This document shows positions 27,659 to 36,101 of a stretch of 64,000 nt of DNA, piece by piece. Each line of letters opens with the position of its first letter. Position 1 is the first letter of the stretch. Source of the stretch: JAJFUE01 sp039683515 (GTDB lineage: Bacteria > Sumerlaeota > Sumerlaeia > MVZB01); NCBI GenBank assembly GCA_039683515.1, contig JBDKRG010000036.1, positions 61,033 through 125,032 on the forward strand, written 5' to 3'. The notes below the pieces were generated by a model. It worked only from the letters and a program-made list of their open reading frames with translations. It was not told the origin of the DNA and made no database searches. The translations under genes were made by a program, and so were the position numbers.

Positions 27659-28066
27659 ATGACCAAGAAGCAACCCGACCTCACGCCGATGGAATGGGCG
27701 ATCATGCGCGTCTTGTGGGAAAGGGGCGAGGCGATCGCCCGCGACGTGTGGGCCGCGCTCGAACCCACCCACGGCTGGGCGCAGACGACCGTCCGGACCA
27801 TGCTCGACCGCCTCGCGCAAAAGGGGTGGCTCAAGCAGAAACGCATCGGCCCGGTCTTTCTCTACAAGCCCGCCGTCGCGCGCGACAAGGCGATCCACCG
27901 CACGATCCGCGACCTCGCCGACCGCGTCTCGGGCGGCGACCTCGTCGACCTCGTCGCCTACGCCGTGCGCGAGGCCGACGTCTCCGACGACGAACTGGCC
28001 CGCCTCGAACAACTCATTCGTGAGCGCAAGGAGAAAAAAGATGAGCCCCATCGCAATGATGAATGA
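27659..28066 (+). CDS. blaI: BlaI/MecI/CopY-family transcriptional repressor
   Basis: The protein has 135 residues. A winged-helix domain spans 5-75 (LTPMEWAIMRVLWERGEAIARDV in two pieces, then TTVRTMLDRLAQKGWLK), followed by the C-terminal dimerisation helix and a charged tail. BlaI dimers repress their own operon and are inactivated by cleavage triggered through an M56 sensor protease. The next gene encodes such a protease and overlaps by 26 nt. The TACAnnTGTA operator upstream supports the family assignment. No beta-lactamase gene is near, so the regulon is probably envelope-related. Confidence 0.93.
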   Translation: MTKKQPDLTPMEWAIMRVLWERGEAIARDVWAALEPTHGWAQTTVRTMLDRLAQKGWLKQKRIGPVFLYKPAVARDKAIHRTIRDLADRVSGGDLVDLVAYAVREADVSDDELARLEQLIRERKEKKDEPHRNDE

Positions 28067-31000
28067 AATCGGCCTGGCGCTCGCCGCCGCCGCGCACCGG
28101 CTCGTCAGCCTGAGCTGGCAGGGCTCGCTCTTCATCCTCGCCGTGGCGCTCGTCACGGTGGCGTGGCGCCGCGGACCGGCCTGCTTCAAGTACGGCCTGT
28201 GGTGCCTCGTGCTCGTCAAGCTGCTGCTGCCGGTGTCGTTCTCGCTCCCGTCGGGCGCGGTGAACGTCCTCCCCGAGCCGCCGATCGGAATCGTCAGCGC
28301 CCCGGTTGTTTCGTTCGAAGTCGTTGACCCGCGGTTCGAATGGCCGCTCCTGAGCTGGGTCGGGCTTGCGTGGGCCGTGGGCGTGGTCATCATGCTTCTG
28401 CTGCTTGTTGCGCGTTACCGGACGGTTCGCATGTGGCTGATGCGCTCGAGCGTGCCGGCCTCGCCGGAGCTGATCGCGCTCGCCGCCGATCTGTCGAGCC
28501 GCATGGAGCTGCGCCGCTCCGTTCCGGTGTGGACCACCCACGCCATCGGCGGCCCGCTTGTGATCGGGCCGATCAGCCCGATGGTTTTCCTTCCCGAGGA
28601 CCTGTTCGCGCGGCTCGAGCCGGAAGAGCGCGCGATGCTTCTGGCGCACGAGCTGGCGCACGTCAAGCGCCGCGACACGTTCGTCGCCGCCGTCGAGATG
28701 ATCGCGCTGGCGATCCACTGGTTCAACCCGCTGGCGTGGATGATGATGGCCGCCGTCCGCACCCAGCGCGAGCTGGCCTGCGACGACCGCGTCGTCGCGC
28801 TGTTCAACGACCGCGCCGAGGAATACGGCAGCGGACTGCTCAAGGTCGCGCGGTTCCAACAGGGCCTCAAGGGCCCGGCGTTCGGCATGGCCGCGCTGGG
28901 CGAGGGGGGCTCGACGATCGGCGTGCGCGTCCGCAACATCCTCAGCCGCCGCCGCCCGATCGCGTTCCTTTCGATCCCGGCTCTCGTCGCACTGACACTC
29001 GTGGCCTGCGTGATGCTGCCGAACCACGCAAGGAACGAATCCAAACGCACCTCGCAGAAACCGGCAAACGCCGACCTGGATACCCGCGTTTACAAGATCA
29101 AGCCCGAGGACGGCCCGCGCATTCACGAACTGATCATAACCCTCATGCAGTCCGAACCCGAGCCGCCGTTCGCTCCCGAACGCAAGGTGATCACGGCGGG
29201 CGAAGACCTGATCGTCCGAGACACCCCGGAGAACCTTGTCAAAATCGAGACGATGCTACTCGACAAAAAGTTCATCAAGAAGCTCGAAGCCGAGGATCTC
29301 CAGATCGTGAACTTCAGCCTCGTGCCGCGCCACGTCGAGGAAATCAAGTCCGATTACATCAAGGACTTCACCGACCGGGTCGTGGAGGCGATCAACACAT
29401 TCCTCTATTCGAGGGAGGGCGCTGAGAAAGCCGCCGCCGAAGGCCGCCGACTGTGGTTGGACGAATCGATGCTTCAATTGACCATCGTCGACACGCCTTC
29501 AAACCTCAAGCAGGTGCGCGATTATCTCGCCTCATTACCCGAACTCGATCCCAATAAAATCGAGACGTCGTCCAATACCGACGCGACGAATACCGAGGAT
29601 TCAATCAAGAAGGACTACCAAGCCGCCGTCGCGCTCCAGAACGCCGGGGACCCCGACGCAGCCGAGAAAGCGTTCCGCAAGTTGATTGAGGAAAACAGAA
29701 TGAGCCCATTGGCATGGGCCTGCTTCGAGCGCATCGCCGAGATCGAGCGCGCGCAGGGCGACCAGAACGAGGCCTTGAAGAAATACAAGACCATTCTCGA
29801 CATCTACCCGGAATATCCCGACATCCAGCGCGTCCGCGACGCCATCAAGCAGATTGAAGCTTCGCCGTCTGCCGGAGCCGACGGCCAAACTTCAGGCCCA
29901 AAATTTGACAAAATCGAATTTGCCGAAATGAGCGTCGCCCCGGATCAGTCGGGAACTTCATGGAAGAACGCCAGGCTCCAAACCCCCGATTACATTTTTA
30001 CCGCGGATCATGCCGAATTTGTGAACGCGAATCGCACGCTCACGCTCCGCGGCAACGCCGTCGTCACCGGCGGCGCGGCCAATCCCAAGCAAGGGGTTAT
30101 CTTCAAAGGCGATACGATCATTGCCGACTATCGTGACGCCAAAAAGCCGCGGTTTACGGTTCTTAAAAGCGCTTCAACGCCGAATCCATTCACAATGAAG
30201 ATGGACAAGCGCGAGGACAAGCCCAATGGCGACGTCGAGGGTTCCGGCCACGTCGTGATCGAAGCGCCCAACTTGAAGCTCACCGGCGACTCGATGAAAT
30301 ATCAGAAAGCCGAAGACACGTTTACGGTCACCGGCAATGCCGTTTGCCAACGGCAGGCTGGAGAAACCACGGTCTTTAAGGCCGACCAGATCATCGTGTC
30401 GCCTTCCAGCATGAATATGTCCCTCAAGATGGCCCCGGGGAGCAAGAATCTGCCGAGCATTCAAAAAATCACGCCGCCGGCCGTGGAAAAACCGCCGATC
30501 ACGTTCGACCGGCTCGAGATCAAGATGGACAAGCGCGAGGACAAGCCCAACGGCGACGTCGAGGGGGCCGGCCACGTCGTGATCGATTCCCCATCGGCCA
30601 AGCTGACCGGCGACTCCATGAAATACGACAAGGCCGCGGACACGCTGACCGTATCCGGAAATGCCACGATCCTTCAGCGTTTCAAAAACAAGGTGACCGA
30701 GATCGAGGGCGACATGGTCGTCTATCAAATCGGAAAGAACTCGACCACGGTCAAGATGGCGCCCTCCAGCACGCGCATGCCCGTCCGCCGCGTCTACAGG
30801 GACGAAGCGGGCAGGCAGCCCATCCAGGAGGAACCGGCGCTCAAGCGCGTCTCCATCGACCAGGTCAAGATGAAGATGGACAAGCAGGAAAAGAAGCCCA
30901 ACGGCGACATCGAGGGCTCGGGTCATGTTTATGTTGAAATCCCGAACTACCGGGTCAGCGGCGACATGATGTATTACGAGGCCGCGACGAAAAAGCTGAT

Positions 31001-31166
31001 CGTCAGCCGCAACGTCACGATGCGCCATCGCGGACTCGAGGGAGTCTGGGAATCGACCGGCTACGAATTCAGCATCGACCTCTCGGACCTGGGATCCGGC
31101 CTGATGAAGACCTTCCCCGGAACACAGATCCGCCAGGTCGACGACGATACATCAGAAGGCCGCTAG
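28041..31166 (+). CDS. M56 (BlaR1-like) sensor protease fused to TPR and LptA/OstA-like repeats
   Basis: The protein has 1041 residues. Residues 1-335 form the BlaR1/M56 module: membrane segments near 25-45, 53-65, 103-123 and 320-337 and the zinc motif HELAH (203-207) facing the cytosol. Instead of a penicillin-binding sensor domain, the extracytoplasmic part has a secretin-N-like region (about 347-507), a TPR-like region (about 523-606) and about four OstA/LptA-like beta units (650-1020). Three of these share KMDKxExKPNGDxEGxGHV (near 719, 827 and 945). LptA-like folds bind lipid A or other lipids, so a lipid or LPS ligand is a reasonable inference. The aaggag site before 28041 fixes the start. 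The stop codon TAG coincides with the border of a 158-bp repeat element. Confidence 0.85.
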   Translation: MSPIAMMNEIGLALAAAAHRLVSLSWQGSLFILAVALVTVAWRRGPACFKYGLWCLVLVKLLLPVSFSLPSGAVNVLPEPPIGIVSAPVVSFEVVDPRFEWPLLSWVGLAWAVGVVIMLLLLVARYRTVRMWLMRSSVPASPELIALAADLSSRMELRRSVPVWTTHAIGGPLVIGPISPMVFLPEDLFARLEPEERAMLLAHELAHVKRRDTFVAAVEMIALAIHWFNPLAWMMMAAVRTQRELACDDRVVALFNDRAEEYGSGLLKVARFQQGLKGPAFGMAALGEGGSTIGVRVRNILSRRRPIAFLSIPALVALTLVACVMLPNHARNESKRTSQKPANADLDTRVYKIKPEDGPRIHELIITLMQSEPEPPFAPERKVITAGEDLIVRDTPENLVKIETMLLDKKFIKKLEAEDLQIVNFSLVPRHVEEIKSDYIKDFTDRVVEAINTFLYSREGAEKAAAEGRRLWLDESMLQLTIVDTPSNLKQVRDYLASLPELDPNKIETSSNTDATNTEDSIKKDYQAAVALQNAGDPDAAEKAFRKLIEENRMSPLAWACFERIAEIERAQGDQNEALKKYKTILDIYPEYPDIQRVRDAIKQIEASPSAGADGQTSGPKFDKIEFAEMSVAPDQSGTSWKNARLQTPDYIFTADHAEFVNANRTLTLRGNAVVTGGAANPKQGVIFKGDTIIADYRDAKKPRFTVLKSASTPNPFTMKMDKREDKPNGDVEGSGHVVIEAPNLKLTGDSMKYQKAEDTFTVTGNAVCQRQAGETTVFKADQIIVSPSSMNMSLKMAPGSKNLPSIQKITPPAVEKPPITFDRLEIKMDKREDKPNGDVEGAGHVVIDSPSAKLTGDSMKYDKAADTLTVSGNATILQRFKNKVTEIEGDMVVYQIGKNSTTVKMAPSSTRMPVRRVYRDEAGRQPIQEEPALKRVSIDQVKMKMDKQEKKPNGDIEGSGHVYVEIPNYRVSGDMMYYEAATKKLIVSRNVTMRHRGLEGVWESTGYEFSIDLSDLGSGLMKTFPGTQIRQVDDDTSEGR

Positions 31167-31322
31167 TGTCGTGTCACGCGTCAAATGACCGGTATGATGA
31201 TCGAACCGGTAAACCGGTTCCCAATATATTTTCGATCTGACCGGGGGTAGGTTTGGCTCGCAAGCTCGCCAATCCAACCCCCGGCTTAGGGATCGAACCG
31301 CTACGCGGTTCAAAATAAATCC
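31165..31322. repeat. 158-bp dispersed element, copy 1
   Basis: It begins agtgtcgtgtcacgcgtcaa and ends aaataaatcc. It contains the hairpins GAACCGGT-aa-ACCGGTTC and GAACCGC-tac-GCGGTTC. An equally long copy with about 90 percent apparent identity lies at 53504-53661. It starts at the M56 stop codon. Confidence 0.88.
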
Positions 31323-31379
31323 ACATCTCACATACACGTGATCAGTCTACCGTATAGAAACACGATAGAAAAAATCCGC

Positions 31380-31480
31380 CCTGGAGTTCGGGAGCTTGCC
31401 ACCGCCGAAAAGCCGGAATAATGATTGATGCCGGCTTCTCTCCACCCACCCCAGGCGATGGCAAGCTCCCGCGCTCCAGG
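31380..31480. repeat. 101-bp large inverted repeat
   Basis: The 27-nt arms (31380-31406 and 31454-31480) pair except for about three positions: CCTGGAG, GGGAGCTTGCCA and GCC blocks all match. A nested AAGCCGG...CCGGCTT stem lies between. It is 5 bp from the deacetylase stop codon, so it may act as that gene's terminator or be a small mobile palindrome. Confidence 0.75.
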
Positions 31481-31484
31481 ACGA

Positions 31485-32255
31485 TTACTTCCGGATTAGC
31501 ATAACTCGCAGGCAATCGTAAAGCTGATTGCCGAGTATGCTTTTCGCAAAATCACGAATTCTTGCCGATCGGGCCATCCGCCGCACGTCCGAATCGTCTC
31601 CCGCGAGCAGCCGCTTGAAGAACTCCAGCCCGAGCCGGTTCGTCACCGGCACGCGCGGCAGGTCGAGCGGATCGTCCCCGGCCGAGGCAAGCCCGATCCG
31701 CGACGTCATCAGGATTTTGTAGCCGGCGGCGGCCACCCGCTCGCGCACCCGGGCGTTCGATCGCCCGCCCGGCAGCGACATCGCCGGGACCTCGATCCCC
31801 AGCAGATCCTCGAGCCGCGCCCGAGAGCCGCGCAGCTCGTCGTCCAGCTCGGCGTCGGCGAGGTCCGACAAGTAGCGGTGCGAGCGCCCGTGCGAGCCGA
31901 TCAGCATCCCGGCCTGGGCCAGCTCGCGGATCTGGCTCTCGGCCATGTAGCCGGGCCGGCCGATCCAGTCGGTCGTGATCAGGAACGCGGCTTTGAGGTT
32001 TTTTTGAGCCAGGACCGGCAGGGCGAGCTCGGCATTGGAACGGTGACCGTCATCAAAAGACAAAACAAAGGATTTATTGTCAATAATACTGTTCCATGAC
32101 AATGCCGACTTTGCTGCCAATATTGTCATTAGTTCTGTCTGAAGGTTGAAATCGCTCAAACTAAGAATGTAGGGCTGGGCGGCGGGGTCGGAGAGGTGCG
32201 GATCGGTGTCCCCTGGGCCCGAACGGAGCGCGTGATACATGAAGATGGGGATCAT
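31485..32255 (-). CDS. Polysaccharide deacetylase (carbohydrate esterase 4-like)
   Basis: The protein has 256 residues. The NodB-type motif 1 reads SFDDGHRSN, with the metal Asp and base Asp, and motif 2 is GSHGRSH with the two metal His residues. It has no signal peptide, so it may act in the cytosol or on a lipid-linked glycan. MIPIFMYH was taken as the start because AGGA lies 7 nt before it; MPQDFP at 32273 is the main alternative, and both follow a GGACTCA heptamer run. It stands alone, with a large inverted repeat at its 3' end. Confidence 0.85.
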   Translation of the reverse strand: MIPIFMYHALRSGPGDTDPHLSDPAAQPYILSLSDFNLQTELMTILAAKSALSWNSIIDNKSFVLSFDDGHRSNAELALPVLAQKNLKAAFLITTDWIGRPGYMAESQIRELAQAGMLIGSHGRSHRYLSDLADAELDDELRGSRARLEDLLGIEVPAMSLPGGRSNARVRERVAAAGYKILMTSRIGLASAGDDPLDLPRVPVTNRLGLEFFKRLLAGDDSDVRRMARSARIRDFAKSILGNQLYDCLRVMLIRK

Positions 32256-32268
32256 GGGGAAGTCCTGG

Positions 32269-32314
32269 GGCATGAGTCCTGAGTCCTGAGTCCTGAGTGC
32301 TGAGTCCCGAGTCT
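32269..32314 (-). repeat. GGACTCA heptamer run in the deacetylase leader
   Basis: On the minus strand the heptamers gggactcagcactcaggact and caggactc run directly into the possible ATG at 32273. The arrangement is the same as before blaI and obgE. Confidence 0.8.
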
Positions 32315-32360
32315 CATCCGTTCGGACCAAGTCTCATATGCCGGAGAATTTTTTTCAACC

Positions 32361-32390
32361 CAGGACTCAGCACTCAGGACTCAGGACTCC
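32361..32390 (+). repeat. GGACTCA heptamer run
   Basis: Opposite-orientation copy (caggactcagcactcagga and ctcaggactc), between the deacetylase leader and the XRE gene stop. Confidence 0.75.
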
Positions 32391-32475
32391 AAAAACAAAT
32401 TCGGGATCGGATGCACAGGGTCAGCGGCGTGCAACCGATCCCGAAGTTTTTGGTCAGCCCCGGGTGGGGCCGTTA

Positions 32476-33015
32476 TCAGAAGGAGTGAGCGAACTCGCGG
32501 ATGAGACGCAGGGCCTCGCGGTAGGCAACCTTGTTGCCGCGGCCGAGCGGCCCGAACAGATCGCGCATCAGGTTGATCTCGTGGCCCGTCGGCTTGTAAA
32601 GGGCCCAGAGTTCGTCGTCATCGAGCAGTTCCTTGAGGCCTTTCGGGATCGATTTGTCCTTGTCGGTCTGCTCACGCATCTGTTCGCGCGTCTCGAACTT
32701 GGAGTAATCGAGTTTCTTACCCTTCTTCTTGGCATACTCGGCTTCGCTTTCCGCGACCGCCGCGCTCTGCAGCTCGATATACTCCTGATACTCGTCCGGA
32801 AGCTTGCTCTTGACCCACAGCAGGACGCTGCGGCGTTCCGACAAGCCCGCGTCGGCGGCCATTTTCAGCCACAATTCAAGCGAAGGCTTCACGTAGCCCT
32901 TCTCGAACTTGAAGATGGCCGGACCCGAGACGTTGTAACGGGCGCCGTACTGATCCTGGGTCAGGTTTTCCTTCTGTCTGCTGTTGTAGATGATTTCCCC
33001 CAGGTAATTCTTCAT
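32476..33015 (-). CDS. XRE-family helix-turn-helix regulator
   Basis: The protein has 179 residues. The N-terminal Cro/C1-type HTH spans about 5-60 (NSRQKENLTQDQYGARYNV, then SGPAIFKFEKGYVKPS). The C-terminal 110 residues are Lys/Glu/Leu-rich helices with no known domain recognised. Start at 33015 is supported by gggaggggtctc before ATG. The gene lies beside an AT-rich intergenic stretch, and no toxin or prophage genes are adjacent. Its targets are unknown. Confidence 0.82.
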   Translation of the reverse strand: MKNYLGEIIYNSRQKENLTQDQYGARYNVSGPAIFKFEKGYVKPSLELWLKMAADAGLSERRSVLLWVKSKLPDEYQEYIELQSAAVAESEAEYAKKKGKKLDYSKFETREQMREQTDKDKSIPKGLKELLDDDELWALYKPTGHEINLMRDLFGPLGRGNKVAYREALRLIREFAHSF

Positions 33016-33442
33016 GAGACCCCTCCCCATCTAAGTTGAATTACTCCGGCTGATCCGGAAAAATGCTGCCTCCGATGATAGATTCCGGGATCGGTGGCAC
33101 AGGCAATACCAATGCATGCATGTAAGCCGTTTCGGTCGGTTGTGGCTGAGCAACCCAACCGAAATAATTATATCTGACCCCACTCATTATGTAACATACC
33201 CAAAAATATGTGACAACATTATTTTTTATGAATTTTATAATTTTAGGAGTTATTTGTCTCCAAACTCCCCGCTTTTCAAGCGCCGGGTAATGGATCACAT
33301 ATCATTGGATTTAACGGTATTAATTAAGGTTTATATGTTAATACATATACATATCGGCCGGATGACCCGTAATGATTCCGTCGTTAGCCGCCAAATCGTT
33401 TATTTGTTAAGCGCAAACCGCCGGATCAGGATTGAATCGGCG
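33016..33442. other. AT-rich intergenic region
   Basis: No supported gene is present. 33150-33420 is markedly AT-rich (tattttttatgaattttata near 33220, tatgttaatacatatacat near 33333) against a GC-rich background. It probably contains the XRE promoter and could be foreign DNA. A minus-strand 85-codon frame (33041-33298) lacks coding character. Confidence 0.5.
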
Positions 33443-33967
33443 TTATTTCAGGTCGATCCCCTCGTGCGCAAGCAGCCACCGCTTCAGCGCCAGCCCGCCG
33501 CTGAAGCCGCCCAGCCGGTTGCGCCCGCGCGCCAGGACCCGGTGGCAGGGGACGAGGATCGGCAGCGGGTTTCGCCCCATCGCCCCGCCGACGGCGCGCG
33601 CCGCGTCGGGCTTGCCGATGGCGCCGGCCAGCTCGCCATAGGTGAGCGTCCGGCCGAAGCCGATGCGCGAGCACGCCCGCCAGACCTTGCGATCGAAGTC
33701 CGAAGCGCCTGTCCAGTCGAGCGCGGGCGGTTCGGCCGCCGGCTCGCCCCTGAAATAATTGACCAGAAATTTTTCAGCCGCTTCCGCATGGCTTTGGGTT
33801 GCCGCGGCCCCGCCGCCGCGCCGCTCGAGCATCCGGACCTCCGCCGGGCCGGCCGGAAAGGCCGCGGGCTGCCCGAACTCGAGCAGCCGGATTCCCTTGG
33901 TCGTGATGCGCCCGGTCAGGGGGCCGATCGGCGTCCGCCAGATGATCTCCAGTTCAGTCGCCACCAT
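33443..33967 (-). CDS. ogt: Methylated-DNA--[protein]-cysteine S-methyltransferase
   Basis: The protein has 174 residues. The active-site motif PCHRV with acceptor Cys141 is intact, preceded by the DNA-binding helix-turn-helix with RTLTYGELAGAIGKPDAARAV read across 106-126. It removes O6-alkyl groups from guanine by suicide transfer. thpR ends 4 nt upstream, so the two are cotranscribed. Confidence 0.95.
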   Translation of the reverse strand: MVATELEIIWRTPIGPLTGRITTKGIRLLEFGQPAAFPAGPAEVRMLERRGGGAAATQSHAEAAEKFLVNYFRGEPAAEPPALDWTGASDFDRKVWRACSRIGFGRTLTYGELAGAIGKPDAARAVGGAMGRNPLPILVPCHRVLARGRNRLGGFSGGLALKRWLLAHEGIDLK

Positions 33968-33971
33968 GGTG

Positions 33972-34616
33972 TCAATCCCCGGATGCGAAGCGCTCGGTTG
34001 ATGAGAATGGAAACCTGCCCACCGGCGTGTGGATCGCCCCGGCCGGGTCGAGCCGGCTGCGGAACAGGATCAGCTCGGGGGCCTCGAACGGGGTCGTCTC
34101 GTAATCCATGTGGCTTTCCACGACCGACCGCAGCGGCCCGATCCCGGCCAGCGACTTGATGCGCGCCAGGGTCAGGTGCGGGTGGAAGGGCTTGGCCTCG
34201 GGGGTGAACCCGATCGGGACGAGGCTCTCGTTGAGGAGGCGGTGGAGCGACTCGATCTGGTGCGTCCGCTCGCGCATCCCGGCCCACAGCACCCGCGGCC
34301 GGTGCCAGTCGGGGAAGACCCCGAGCCGCTTGATCTCGAACCGCAGCGGGCTGAAGCGCGCCGCCACGCGCCCGGCGGCGTCCTTGATCGCTTCGACCTT
34401 TTCGACGGGGGTGTTGCCGAGGAAGACGAGCGTGATGTGGATCGAGTCGGTGTGGACCCAGCTCGGCCGGGCCGGGGTGAACTGCGCGCCCTTCCGCAGG
34501 CGCAGGGACAGTTCGTCGACCTCGCGCCGCACGTCCTCGGGCAGAGGGATCGCCAGGAACATCCGCCAAGTTTCCCGACGCTCCGCCCCGTGGTCATTGT
34601 CCGGCTGCATGCTCAT
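33972..34616 (-). CDS. thpR: RNA 2',3'-cyclic phosphodiesterase (LigT/ThpR, 2H family)
   Basis: The protein has 214 residues. Both 2H-superfamily motifs are present: HITL with His60 and HLTL with His147. The fold start is MFLAIPLPEDV, so ATG at codon 19 (34562) is a strong alternative start. By family it opens 2',3'-cyclic phosphate RNA ends. It precedes ogt with a 4-nt gap. Confidence 0.92.
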   Translation of the reverse strand: MSMQPDNDHGAERRETWRMFLAIPLPEDVRREVDELSLRLRKGAQFTPARPSWVHTDSIHITLVFLGNTPVEKVEAIKDAAGRVAARFSPLRFEIKRLGVFPDWHRPRVLWAGMRERTHQIESLHRLLNESLVPIGFTPEAKPFHPHLTLARIKSLAGIGPLRSVVESHMDYETTPFEAPELILFRSRLDPAGAIHTPVGRFPFSSTERFASGD

Positions 34617-34649
34617 GCATTACTGCTATCATAAAAGGCGACGTCAATG

Positions 34650-34701
34650 GAATGATGAATGATGAGAGATGAGTGATGAGTGATGAGTGATGAGTGATGA
34701 A
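34650..34701. repeat. GATGAAT/GATGAGT heptamer run
   Basis: Seven or so heptamers (gaatgatgaatgatgagaga, then gatgagt repeats) lie in the divergent gap between thpR and the metallophosphoesterase gene. Confidence 0.85.
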
Positions 34702-34773
34702 AGGCCCTGAGCCTCATTCTTATACTTCTCCTCATCCCCGTCATTCCCACAATTCCCGTCGGTTCCGTGGCTC

Positions 34774-35922
34774 ATGACCCGTTTTTTCCTGTTCTACCTT
34801 CTCATCTACGGCGGCATGAACCTCTACGTCGGGGCGCGGCTCTCCGTCCTGACGCGCAAATGGGCCCCGTGGGGCCATGTCGGCCTGGCGCTGTTCCTTC
34901 TCGGCATGATCGCCGGGCCCATCGTTTCGCGCCTCCTCGAGCGCACCGCCCTCGTGTGGCTGGCCCAGATCATCGGCCTCGTCACGTACACCTGGATGGC
35001 GCTGGCGCTCTGGTTCTTCTTCCTGGGCGTGGCGATCGATCTCTGGAACCTGCTCGTCCGGGGGGCGTCGGCGTGGGCTTGGAAGGGGGCGTCGGTCCTG
35101 CGGGTGGGCGCCGTCCAGGGCCTCATGTTCATGGGCGTGATGATCGGGCTGGCGACGATCTGGGGCACGGTCGAGGCGCAGTATCTCCACGTCCGGACCG
35201 TCACCATGAAATCGTCGCGCCTCCCCGTCGGTAGTCCCCCGATCCGCATCGTCCAGGTTTCGGACATCCATCTCGGCCTCATCGAGCGCGAGGGGCGCGT
35301 CCGCCAGATCCTGCGCATCGTCGAGCGGCTCGAGCCCGACATGGTCGTCTCGACCGGCGACGTCGTCGACGGCACGGCGCACCACATGGACCGGGTCGTG
35401 CGGCTGTGGGCCGGCTGCCGGCCGCCGCTCGGCAAATACGCCATCCTCGGCAACCACGAGTTCTACGCCGGGCTCCAGCGCAGCCTGGGCCTTCTATCCG
35501 AGGCCGGCTTCCAGGTCCTGCGCGGCAGCGCCGCGGCGCCCGATCCGCGCCTCCTCGTTGCCGGCGTCGACGACCCGGCGGGCCTGCGCCGCACCCCCAA
35601 GCTCCTCGCCGACGAAAACGCGCTCCTGCCGCCGCCGGGCGCCGCACGCCCGTTCACGCTCTTCCTGAAGCACCGGCCATGGATCGAGCAATCTTCCCTC
35701 GGCCGGTTCGACCTGCAGCTTTCCGGCCACACCCACTCGGGGCAGGTCTTCCCGTTCGGCCTCGTCGTCCGCATGCAGTATCCGTTTCTCCACGGCTTCT
35801 TCGACCTCGGCGAGGGCTCGGCGCTTTATGTCTCGCGGGGCACGGGGACGTGGGGCCCGCGCCTGCGCCTGGCCGCCCCGCCCGAAGTCACGCTGATCAC
35901 GATCGCCCCCGCCGGTTCGTAG
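34774..35922 (+). CDS. Membrane-anchored metallophosphoesterase (YkuE/calcineurin-like)
   Basis: The protein has 382 residues. Four N-terminal membrane helices lie in 1-135. The phosphoesterase domain has all metal motifs: DIH (164-166), GDVVDG (195-200), GNHEF (226-230), KHRP (299-302) and GHTHSGQ (318-324). Relatives such as YkuE and LpxH-like enzymes act at the membrane on phospholipids or peptidoglycan precursors; the substrate here is unknown. It is monocistronic, with a weak hairpin terminator downstream. Confidence 0.9.
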   Translation: MTRFFLFYLLIYGGMNLYVGARLSVLTRKWAPWGHVGLALFLLGMIAGPIVSRLLERTALVWLAQIIGLVTYTWMALALWFFFLGVAIDLWNLLVRGASAWAWKGASVLRVGAVQGLMFMGVMIGLATIWGTVEAQYLHVRTVTMKSSRLPVGSPPIRIVQVSDIHLGLIEREGRVRQILRIVERLEPDMVVSTGDVVDGTAHHMDRVVRLWAGCRPPLGKYAILGNHEFYAGLQRSLGLLSEAGFQVLRGSAAAPDPRLLVAGVDDPAGLRRTPKLLADENALLPPPGAARPFTLFLKHRPWIEQSSLGRFDLQLSGHTHSGQVFPFGLVVRMQYPFLHGFFDLGEGSALYVSRGTGTWGPRLRLAAPPEVTLITIAPAGS

Positions 35923-35924
35923 CG

Positions 35925-35947
35925 CCGCCTTCAGGCGGGATGTTTTT
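35925..35947 (+). terminator. Weak intrinsic terminator
   Basis: CCGCC-ttca-GGCGG then gatgttttt, just after the metallophosphoesterase stop. Confidence 0.4.
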
Positions 35948-36101
35948 CCGCCCCCGCCCGTGCCAATTCAGATCCCCGTAGCCGAAATCCCCGGCCGGAT
36001 ATAAACATTCCTTTGGAACGGGCCGCCGGGGTGTGAAAGGATGGAACTGAAGGTTTGTTTTTCCGTTTTCGAACGATTCCGCCTGATTCGGGATAGATTT
36101 T

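Noticed and set aside
33041..33298. 85-codon minus-strand frame
   Set aside because: It lies in AT-rich intergenic DNA without ribosome site or coding bias.
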